Source: JAEZKC01 sp046546375
GTDB lineage: Bacteria > Fibrobacterota > Chitinivibrionia > Chitinivibrionales > Chitinispirillaceae
DNA length: 64,000 nucleotides
Assembly (NCBI GenBank): GCA_046546375.1
Contig: JBKGXV010000002.1
Coordinates: forward strand, 62,001 to 126,000
Direction: 5' to 3'
Part shown: piece by piece, positions 53,427-60,065 of the stretch
How the letters are laid out: every line of letters starts with the position of its first letter
How positions within the stretch are numbered: position 1 is the first letter of the stretch
Translations under genes and position numbers: made by a program
Notes under the pieces: generated by a model
What the model saw: the letters and a program-made list of their open reading frames with translations, nothing else
Databases searched by the model: none
What the model was told of the DNA's origin: nothing

Positions 53427-54461
53427 ATGAAGATGTGTAAAACTTTCGGATTACTATTAGTCGTCGGGGCTTTCTGCTTCAGCCTAATGGCACAGTCCAC
53501 CGAGGAGTTGATGAGTCGGGGTAATGTAATGCTTCAGCGGGGAGCTTACAGTCAGGCCGTGACCGCTTTTCGCAAGATTGCCAGAAGACAGCCCAGTAAT
53601 TTTGAAGCGCAGTATAATCTGGCCTTTGCCTATCTGGGATGGGGGCGGAATGCAAAAGCGGTGCAGGAGTTCAAAAAGGCTCTAGGTCTTCAGCCCAACA
53701 GTTCACACGCATGGGCGAATCTGGCTGTGGCATATGAGAATATGGGAGATATCAGCAAGGCTTTGGGTGCATTGGATAAGGCAGTAAGGGCCGATCCCAA
53801 CAACATAACCGCACGCGTGAATCTGGCTGCGACTTATGCCAACAATAATCAATTGAAAAAAGCGATTTCAGAGTATATGAGTGTGATTGAAATTGACGGG
53901 TCGAATGCGGAAGTGTACCTTGCCCTATCAAGATGTCTGCTCAGCGCCGATCGGACTGAGGAGGCAAAGAATTACCTGACTGAGGCAACGGTTGCCGATC
54001 CTCAGAATGAGGAAGCACACTGGGAACTGGCTCAGATATATTGGAAAGAAGAAAAAGATCTGGACAAAGCATTGACTGAGCTGCGCCTTGCGGTGGATAT
54101 CAATCCCGAGGTTATACGTTTTTACAATGACATGGCGAGAATACAGGTGGAGCAGGAGAAAAAGGCCGAGGCGGTGAAAACTCTCAAAAAGGCCCTGGTA
54201 TATTCTGATGATGTTCTGATAAAAGAGGAGATCCAGGCCAATATCGATATGCTGGAGGGGCGTGATACCGACGGAGGGGCAAAATCATCGAGTGCGCCCA
54301 AATTTCAGATGAAAGCGCTGAAAAGAGAATCCCAGAGGGATACCACCAAGCCCAAGAGGATGAAAACCTCACCGGTGAACGTGGATTTCGGAGATCTTAT
54401 GGGAGAGGATAGTGAAGACGAAAACAGCGATCTTTTCGATTTTCCGGGTCAGAAAAAATAG
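53427..54461 (+). CDS. Exported TPR-repeat protein with an acidic C-terminus
   Basis: The 344-aa product has a signal peptide (MKMCKTFGLLLVVGAFCFSLMAQS), then about six or seven tetratricopeptide repeats (about 30-260) with the A-x-x-x-N-L-A-x-x-Y pattern: EAQYNLAFAYLGWGR, HAWANLAVAYENMGD, TARVNLAATYANNNQ. The last 80 residues are low-complexity and end VDFGDLMGEDSEDENSDLFDFPGQKK. TPR arrays bind protein partners, so a periplasmic scaffold is likely. GGGAG precedes the ATG at 53427. Its acidic DLFDF tail resembles short motifs in the VOC fusion protein at 60-62 kb. Confidence 0.85.
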   Translation: MKMCKTFGLLLVVGAFCFSLMAQSTEELMSRGNVMLQRGAYSQAVTAFRKIARRQPSNFEAQYNLAFAYLGWGRNAKAVQEFKKALGLQPNSSHAWANLAVAYENMGDISKALGALDKAVRADPNNITARVNLAATYANNNQLKKAISEYMSVIEIDGSNAEVYLALSRCLLSADRTEEAKNYLTEATVADPQNEEAHWELAQIYWKEEKDLDKALTELRLAVDINPEVIRFYNDMARIQVEQEKKAEAVKTLKKALVYSDDVLIKEEIQANIDMLEGRDTDGGAKSSSAPKFQMKALKRESQRDTTKPKRMKTSPVNVDFGDLMGEDSEDENSDLFDFPGQKK

Positions 54462-54468
54462 TGGAAAC

Positions 54469-54500
54469 CGGTGCGGTTAACCATGGCCGCACCGTCTTTT
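54469..54500 (+). terminator. Rho-independent terminator of the TPR gene
   Basis: CGGTGCGG and CCGCACCG form an 8-bp stem with a 10-base loop, followed by TCTTTT. It ends just before the next gene's start codon at 54505. Confidence 0.85.
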
Positions 54501-54504
54501 CTGA

Positions 54505-55413
54505 ATGAACCAGCATTTCTATACTACCTACCGCACATACCTGAAGAACCGTTTCGGGGTTCCTGTTTTAAAGATACCGGTCAATGCCAGTTTTTCCTGC
54601 CCCAATCGGGACGGCACCAAAAGTTTCGAAGGGTGCACATTCTGCGACAATCGTTCATTCAGTCCTGTGTCATCCTGCCGATTGTCTCCCTGCGAGCAGG
54701 TCAATGGTGCTATCCTGCGCAGCAGGGGTAAGTATGAAGCGTTTCTGCCGTATCTGCAGCCGTTTTCCAATACATACGCTTCGGTATCGAAACTGAGAGA
54801 AACATACGAGCCTCTTGTATCTATTCAGGGTGTGGTGGGATTGGCTGTGGGCACACGTCCGGATTGCTTCAATGAATCGGTATATGATTATCTGGAAGAG
54901 TTTTCTCAAAGGACTTATCTTTCCGTTGAGCTGGGATTGCAGAGCGGGCATGATTCAACATTGCAGAAGATCAATCGGGGACATGGGGTGGAGGAATTCC
55001 GTACGGCTGTGACCCGTTTGGATGCTTTGGGTATAGAAACGGTTGCTCATGTGATTCTGGGCTTTCCATGGGAAACAGCTGCGATGGTGGAACAGACTGC
55101 CCGGATGCTTTCCGGGATGCCGGTAAGGGGGGTAAAGATTCATCAGCTCATGATCGTGTCCGGCACTGCCATGGAGGATCTCTACAGAGAGGGAGGGTTT
55201 GAACCGGTTTCCTTGGAGGTGTATGGAGATCTTCTCTGTCGTTTTCTGGCACTACTCAGACCAGAGCAGCATATTCATCGTGTAGTGGCGGATTCCAAGC
55301 CTGAGTTTGGTCTTGTGGCACCTCTATGGAGTGCTAAGAAACAGAAGGCGCTGGCTTACCTCTATAGCTGCATGAGGGAAAATGGAATAGCGCAGGGGTG
55401 CAACCGGGGCTAG
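54505..55413 (+). CDS. Radical SAM protein, YhcC family
   Basis: The 302-aa product contains the extended radical SAM motif of the YhcC/TIGR01212 family: FSCPNRDGTKSFEGCTFCDN, with three Cys liganding the 4Fe-4S cluster in CxnCxxC spacing. Further family sequence is VGTRPDCFNESVYDYLEEF, SVELGLQSGHDSTLQKINRGH and GVKIHQLMIVSGTAMEDLY. The reaction is unknown in the family. It starts 4 bases after the TPR gene's terminator, so its promoter must overlap that gene's end. It ends in a 4-base overlap with the convergent sigma54 activator gene. Confidence 0.9.
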   Translation: MNQHFYTTYRTYLKNRFGVPVLKIPVNASFSCPNRDGTKSFEGCTFCDNRSFSPVSSCRLSPCEQVNGAILRSRGKYEAFLPYLQPFSNTYASVSKLRETYEPLVSIQGVVGLAVGTRPDCFNESVYDYLEEFSQRTYLSVELGLQSGHDSTLQKINRGHGVEEFRTAVTRLDALGIETVAHVILGFPWETAAMVEQTARMLSGMPVRGVKIHQLMIVSGTAMEDLYREGGFEPVSLEVYGDLLCRFLALLRPEQHIHRVVADSKPEFGLVAPLWSAKKQKALAYLYSCMRENGIAQGCNRG

Positions 55414-56810
55414 AGTTCCTTTTTCTCCCTCAGCCGGTTTATTCTTCTCCAGAGCGTGGTTCTGTCAATTCCCAGCTTTCTGGCCGCTTCCGAACGGTTA
55501 CCGTTGCATTCTTTGAGCGTTTGCAGTAGTTCCTCTGAAGAAACCCGGGGAGTGCTGGGATAAAGCAGGTCTGTTGTCTCGGTGTTTTTCTCTGCGGTAC
55601 TGTTCTGATTTGCATCTTTGCGCATCTGGGCTCTGCGGATTTCTGCCGGAATATCGAAAACATCGATTTTTCCTCTCGGGCAGGTTACGAAGGCGTGTTC
55701 TATTGCATTTTCCAGTTCTCTTACATTTCCAGGCCAGCTGTAGTCCATGAGCATTACTGCTGAATCGTGGGTGACACCTGTGATTTTCTTTCCGGTTTCT
55801 TTGTTGAATTTTCCGATGAAATGCTCGATCAGAATGCCGATATCCTCTTTGCGTTCTCTCAGAGGAGGAATATGCACCACAAAGACTTTCAGTCGATAAT
55901 ACAGATCTTCTCTGAATTTTCCTTCCTGGACCAGCTTTTTGAGATCACGGTTCGTGGCCGAAATAATTCTGACATCGGCTTTGCGGGTGATGCTCTCTCC
56001 CAGCCGTTCGTATTCCTTTTCCTGCAGAAAGCGAAGCAGCTTGACCTGGATGAGAGGGGATATGTCGCCTATTTCATCCAGAAAAAGGGTGCCTGTATCC
56101 GCCAGTTCGAACCGTCCGGCTTTGTCTTTTACCGCTCCGGTGAATGCACCGCGCACATGGCCGAAGAGTTCGCTTTCCAAAAGGCTTTCAGGGATGGCCG
56201 AACAGTTCACTTTCACGAAAGGGGCAGAAGCCCGGCTGCTTGAGAGGTGGATTGCGGAGGCGGCCAGTTCCTTTCCGGTTCCGCTTTCACCTGAAATAAG
56301 TATGGTGGCGTGGGATTGGGCTGCCATTTCAAGCAGGGAATAGAGTTCCTGCATCCGGCTGCTTCTGCCCACCAGGGCTCCGATGCCGTCTCTTCTCTTG
56401 AACTGCCGTTCCAGATGCGTGAGGCGCTGTTCGGTGGTTTTGAGTTTGGAGATATCGGTAAGGGTTTCCACTGCACCGAGAATTTCGCCGTCTGCATCGG
56501 TCAAAACACGTGCGTTTTTTATCACGGGGATGGTTTTTCCGGATATGTGTTTGATGCTGCATTCGGTATCGGTGACAGAGCCTCTTGAGTAGAGGGAGCA
56601 GTCCGGGGGTGGGCTGCAGGCTTCTTTCATGAGGGTGCAGCAGCTTTGTCCCACCAGTTGTGTTTTCGGGCGTCCGGTCATCTGTTCCAGTGCTTTGTTG
56701 CAGTAGATGATGGTACCTTTTTTGTCGATGATGAAAAGGCCCTCGGCGAGGGTCTGCAGGATCATGTCCTGGCACTGGGCGGAGAGTTTTTCTTCGAGGA
56801 TGCAGTTCAT
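55410..56810 (-). CDS. PAS-domain sigma54-dependent transcriptional activator with a Cys-rich sensor
   Basis: The 466-aa activator has an N-terminal PAS domain (about 10-120) containing an insertion with Cys57, Cys58, Cys65, Cys71 and Cys84. The AAA+ domain (about 145-380) carries Walker A GESGTGKE (174-181), the sigma54-contact loop GAFTGA (221-226) and Walker B FLDEIGD. A Fis-type HTH ends the protein (NRSEAARKLGIDRTTLWRRINRL). There is no receiver domain, so it senses a signal directly. I start at the ATG at 56810 behind GGGAG; the open frame runs 97 codons further. It is divergent from a thiol/sulfur operon that has a sigma54 promoter, its probable target. Confidence 0.93.
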   Translation of the reverse strand: MNCILEEKLSAQCQDMILQTLAEGLFIIDKKGTIIYCNKALEQMTGRPKTQLVGQSCCTLMKEACSPPPDCSLYSRGSVTDTECSIKHISGKTIPVIKNARVLTDADGEILGAVETLTDISKLKTTEQRLTHLERQFKRRDGIGALVGRSSRMQELYSLLEMAAQSHATILISGESGTGKELAASAIHLSSSRASAPFVKVNCSAIPESLLESELFGHVRGAFTGAVKDKAGRFELADTGTLFLDEIGDISPLIQVKLLRFLQEKEYERLGESITRKADVRIISATNRDLKKLVQEGKFREDLYYRLKVFVVHIPPLRERKEDIGILIEHFIGKFNKETGKKITGVTHDSAVMLMDYSWPGNVRELENAIEHAFVTCPRGKIDVFDIPAEIRRAQMRKDANQNSTAEKNTETTDLLYPSTPRVSSEELLQTLKECNGNRSEAARKLGIDRTTLWRRINRLREKKEL

Positions 56811-56843
56811 GGCTTCTCCCGTTGCGGTGTTGCATTCGCACTG

Positions 56844-56874
56844 TTGCACAGTTGCACAAAATAATATGTGCAAC
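56844..56874. promoter_or_regulatory. Candidate enhancer/operator of the sigma54 activator
   Basis: A perfect palindrome, GTTGCACA-N8-TGTGCAAC (56851-56874), is preceded by an extra direct half-site TTGCACA (56844-56850). NtrC-family activators commonly bind TGCAC/GTGCA palindromes. It lies 41-64 bases before the activator's own start codon and about 35 bases before the sigma54 -24 element, so it could serve both directions. Confidence 0.65.
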
Positions 56875-56907
56875 GTAATAAAGGTGATAGATAAGTGACC
56901 GAGGGCA

Positions 56908-56922
56908 TGGCATGGCTGTTGC
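56908..56922 (+). promoter_or_regulatory. Sigma54 (-24/-12) promoter of the trxA sulfur operon
   Basis: TGGCATGGCTGTTGC carries GG (56909-56910) and GC (56921-56922) exactly ten bases apart, matching TGGCAC-N5-TTGC at all but one consensus position. It lies 46 bases before the trxA ATG and next to a gene for a GAFTGA-type activator. Confidence 0.75.
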
Positions 56923-56967
56923 GTATTTCTGCAGAAGTCAAAGACATCTGTCACAGAGGAGGAAGGT

Positions 56968-57285
56968 ATGGCTAAAGAAACCAATGATGCGACATTCAAG
57001 GGTGATGTTCTGGAACAGAAGGGGCCTGTGCTGGTTGATTTCTGGGCACCGTGGTGTGGCCCGTGCCGTATACTGGGACCCATCATCGAAAATATCGGCA
57101 AGAAGATGGAGGGTCAGGTTGAAGTCTATAAAATGAACGTGGATGAGAACCCTGCAACCGCCGTACAGTACGGGATAACCGGGATACCCACGGTGATGAT
57201 TTTCCGCGACGGTAAAGCGGAAAGGGAGTTTGTGGGGGTTCAGCCCGAGCAGGTGTACATGAATGCGCTACGCAGCGCAGCCTGA
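56968..57285 (+). CDS. trxA: Thioredoxin
   Basis: The 105-aa redox protein has the active site WCGPC within VLVDFWAPWCGPCRILGP (about 22-39) and the cis-Pro loop GITGIPTVMIF. It reduces disulfides and can reduce persulfides. GAGGAGGAAGG precedes the ATG. It is the first gene of the sigma54 operon, 33 bases before the CoA-disulfide reductase fusion, so it probably supplies electrons to, or receives sulfur from, that enzyme rather than acting as a general thioredoxin. Confidence 0.96.
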   Translation: MAKETNDATFKGDVLEQKGPVLVDFWAPWCGPCRILGPIIENIGKKMEGQVEVYKMNVDENPATAVQYGITGIPTVMIFRDGKAEREFVGVQPEQVYMNALRSAA

Positions 57286-57318
57286 GGGTGTATCTTACAA
57301 GGTTTCAAGAGGTAAACA

Positions 57319-59310
57319 ATGAAAAAAATTCTCGTGGTCGGCGGAGTGGCAGGCGGGGCCAGTTTCAGTGCCCGCATGCGCCGTCTTGACGAATCTGCTC
57401 AGATAGTTATGTTCGAAAAGGGTGAGTATATATCCTTTGCCAATTGCGGTCTGCCCTATCACATAGGTGGGGAAATCAGCGAGCGGGGGAATCTGATCAT
57501 TCAGACACCCGAGAGTTTCGCCGGTCGTTTCAATGTGGATGTGCGCAACCGTTCGGAAGTGGTGTCGGTGAATACCGAAAAGAAGACGGTCATGGTGAAG
57601 GGGCCGGAACATACCTATGAGGAAAGCTACGATTATCTGGTGCTTTCACCCGGGGCGGCGCCGGTTCGCCCTCCCATACCGGGAATAGGGCATGAGAGGA
57701 TATTCACTCTGCGCAACATTCCGGATATGGACCGGATCAAACGTGAGCTCGATGAGAAATCCGTGAAGGAAGCCGTGGTGGTCGGTGGCGGATTCATCGG
57801 TCTTGAGATGGCCGAGAATCTTCATCACCGGGGAGTACGGGTGACTCTGGTGGAAGCCATGGATCAGGTTTTCGCACCTGCGGATCCGGAGATGGCTTAT
57901 TCCGTGGCACAGCAGCTCAGGCTTCAGGGAATCGATCTTGTAACCGGTACAGCCGCCAAGAGTTTCACCGAAACGGATCATGGCAGGCTTAAGGTGGATC
58001 TGGGCAGAAGGGAGCTTCAGGCCGATATGGTTGTTCTGGCCATAGGGGTGAGGCCCGATACCGGGTTTCTGCGTGGTTCCGGTGTGAAGCTGAGTGGGAA
58101 GGGGGCTGTGGTAGTGGATAACAGGCTCCGCACCAGTTGCCAGGATGTTTTCGCTCTCGGGGATGCGGTGGAGGTTGGTGATTTCATTACAGGCAAGAAG
58201 GTGCATGTTCCGCTTGCCGGTCCGGCAAACAGGCAGGGACGCATTGTGGCTGATGTGATTTCCGGTCTGGATTCCGAATACAAAAACACTCAGGGGACTT
58301 CCATATGCAAGGTGTTCGATCTTACAGCGGCTGTCACCGGTCTTTCGGAGAAAAACGCCCGGAGGTACGGAGTGGAGTTTCTCAAGACCTACGTTCACTC
58401 CTCCGATCATGCGGGGTATTATCCCGGGGCAGCACCGGTCTCCATAAAGCTGCTTTTCTCTCCCGGTCAGGGCAGGGTGCTCGGAGCCCAGGTCATGGGG
58501 ACCAGAGGGGTTGATAAGAGAATCGATGTTCTGGCTGCAGCGGTCCGTCACGGACTTACTGTTGGGGATCTTGCGGAGCTGGAGCTGGCGTATGCACCTC
58601 CCTACGGCAGTGCGAAGGATCCGGTGAATATTGCAGGTTTCACTGCTCAGAACATGCTCAACGGTATCACTTCCGTCAGATATTCCGAAGATGTTAAGGA
58701 GGCACTGGAGAAGGGGCATGTTCTTCTCGATGTCCGCACAGCTCAGGAGAGGGAGCTGGGTTTTATAGAGGGATCGGTGCATATACCTGTTGATGATCTG
58801 AGAAAACGGATGGGTGAGATTGACAAGCAAAAACCGGTGCTGGTCTACTGCCAGGTGGGTCTGAGGGCGCATGTGGCGGTGAGAATGCTTGTTCAGAACG
58901 GTTTTGAGGCCTCAAATCTGTCCGGAGGGTACAAAACGTACTGCTCCGTTTATCCCGTTGAAAAATCAGAAGAGAGAAGAAATCAAGAGGTGAAGGTAAG
59001 TGCGGCATGCGAACCTGTGTGTGAATCGGCGGGGAGTGAAAAGATCGTGATCGATGCCTGTGGTCTTCAGTGTCCCGGCCCGGTGATGAAACTCAAGGAA
59101 ACGGTTTCGGGAATTCCGGAGGGTGCAACTGTGGAGATCCGTGCCACGGATCCCGGTTTTGTTGCCGATATTCCTTCCTGGTGTCAGTGTACCGGAAACA
59201 GGCTTGTTGATATGAATTCCGAGGATGGCACATACAGGGCTGTGATCCAGAAAGCGAAACAGGGGAAATCCTCCTGTGATAGTAGTCCTTCAAAGGTGAA
59301 TGCGAAATAA
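57319..59310 (+). CDS. CoA-disulfide reductase-rhodanese-TusA fusion (polysulfide/persulfide reductase type)
   Basis: The 663-aa protein has three domains. The FAD/NAD(P)H disulfide oxidoreductase (about 1-450) has GGVAGGASFSARMRR and the single redox Cys C43 in SFANCGLPYH, as in CoA-disulfide reductases and the polysulfide reductase Npsr. A rhodanese domain (about 460-560) has catalytic C511 in VYCQVGLRA. A C-terminal TusA/SirA domain (about 575-650) has C585 in CGLQCPGPVMKLKE. The set suggests that sulfane sulfur is handed from rhodanese or TusA Cys to CoA-persulfide and reduced to sulfide with NADH. It sits between trxA and a DsrE gene. Confidence 0.94.
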   Translation: MKKILVVGGVAGGASFSARMRRLDESAQIVMFEKGEYISFANCGLPYHIGGEISERGNLIIQTPESFAGRFNVDVRNRSEVVSVNTEKKTVMVKGPEHTYEESYDYLVLSPGAAPVRPPIPGIGHERIFTLRNIPDMDRIKRELDEKSVKEAVVVGGGFIGLEMAENLHHRGVRVTLVEAMDQVFAPADPEMAYSVAQQLRLQGIDLVTGTAAKSFTETDHGRLKVDLGRRELQADMVVLAIGVRPDTGFLRGSGVKLSGKGAVVVDNRLRTSCQDVFALGDAVEVGDFITGKKVHVPLAGPANRQGRIVADVISGLDSEYKNTQGTSICKVFDLTAAVTGLSEKNARRYGVEFLKTYVHSSDHAGYYPGAAPVSIKLLFSPGQGRVLGAQVMGTRGVDKRIDVLAAAVRHGLTVGDLAELELAYAPPYGSAKDPVNIAGFTAQNMLNGITSVRYSEDVKEALEKGHVLLDVRTAQERELGFIEGSVHIPVDDLRKRMGEIDKQKPVLVYCQVGLRAHVAVRMLVQNGFEASNLSGGYKTYCSVYPVEKSEERRNQEVKVSAACEPVCESAGSEKIVIDACGLQCPGPVMKLKETVSGIPEGATVEIRATDPGFVADIPSWCQCTGNRLVDMNSEDGTYRAVIQKAKQGKSSCDSSPSKVNAK

Positions 59311-59770
59311 GACCATGGTGGTGTTCTCCAATGATTTCGACAAAATGATGGCGGCGTTTATTATTGCCAACGGTGCGGCCTCGATGGGTTCCAGGGTCAC
59401 TCTGTTTTTTACCTTCTGGGGTCTGAATCTGCTCAGGAGGAGCAATTACGTGAAGGTGAAGAAGAATTTCCTGGAGCGGATGTCCGGTTTCATGATGCCC
59501 CGGGGACCCGGGAAGCTTTCTCTTTCCAAAATGCATATGGGCGGCATGGGGACAGCCATGATCAGGTATATCATGAACAAGAAAAATGTGTATTCTCTGC
59601 CGGTTCTGATGCAGGAGGCGAGGAGAAACGGTGTTCGGTTCGTGGCCTGTTCGATGTCCATGGATATTATGGGTATAAAGGAGGATGAGCTGATAGAGGG
59701 GGTTGAGCTTGGTGGAGTGGCTTCCTATCTTGGGGAGGCGGAGCAGTCGGGGTATAATCTGTTCATCTGA
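59300..59770 (+). CDS. DsrE/DsrF-like family sulfur-relay protein
   Basis: The 156-aa product starts with MVVFSNDFDKMMAAFIIANGAASMGSRVTLFFTFWGLNLLR, the typical DsrE2 start with a nucleotide-fold-like alpha/beta unit. The middle has MMPRGPGKLSLSKMHMGGMGTAMI, and the conserved Cys is in VRFVACSMSMDIMGI (about residue 117). DsrE2 proteins carry persulfide sulfur, often beside TusA and rhodanese. The start overlaps the upstream fusion gene by 11 bases behind AAAGGTG, so translation is coupled. A perfect 15-bp terminator follows. Confidence 0.92.
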   Translation: MRNKTMVVFSNDFDKMMAAFIIANGAASMGSRVTLFFTFWGLNLLRRSNYVKVKKNFLERMSGFMMPRGPGKLSLSKMHMGGMGTAMIRYIMNKKNVYSLPVLMQEARRNGVRFVACSMSMDIMGIKEDELIEGVELGGVASYLGEAEQSGYNLFI

Positions 59771-59779
59771 TGATCACAT

Positions 59780-59820
59780 GTGCCCCGGAGGTGAAAATCA
59801 CCTCCGGGGCACTGTTTTTT
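59780..59820 (+). terminator. Rho-independent terminator of the sulfur operon; palindrome copy A
   Basis: A perfect 15-bp stem, GTGCCCCGGAGGTGA/TCACCTCCGGGGCAC, has a 3-base AAA loop and is followed by TGTTTTTT. The arms contain GGAGGTGA and TCACCTCC. The same arms recur at 61954-62000 and 62054-62097. Confidence 0.92.
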
Positions 59821-60065
59821 CAGCTATGGACCAGTTCGCCTGTTCTGAAGTACACATGATTTGTGTCCTCTTCTGGAGAATGATTTCAGAATGTATCAGA
59901 AAATCACCCCGGGATGCAAAAAAAATTCTCAACAAAAAAACTCCACCCCACTTTTATCCTACTAAACAGTACTATACCACTTTTCATGACTGCGGCCGCA
60001 TGTATTTTAAATAAAACAGACCGCAACCTCGCAGTTACAGTTTTCATCTCGAGAGGACAATTTTC
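59821..60065 (+). other. 245-base spacer before the acidic VOC gene
   Basis: No convincing gene lies in this A-rich stretch. One ORF runs from the ATG at 59826 to 60014 but lacks a ribosome site and has an unlikely composition. GAGAGGA eight bases before 60066 is the ribosome site of the next gene. No promoter was placed with confidence. Confidence 0.6.

Noticed and set aside
56329..56913. 194-aa minus-strand frame over the sigma54 activator
   Set aside because: It is a shadow of the activator's PAS and AAA+ coding region; the composition is Arg/His/Pro-rich and there is no ribosome site.
57646..58872. 408-aa minus-strand frame opposite the CoA-disulfide reductase fusion
   Set aside because: Antisense to a gene with clear domains; rich in His, Pro and Arg, with no ribosome site.
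59703..60014. 103-aa plus-strand frame after the DsrE gene
   Set aside because: It begins inside the DsrE gene, crosses its terminator and has no ribosome site or recognisable sequence.
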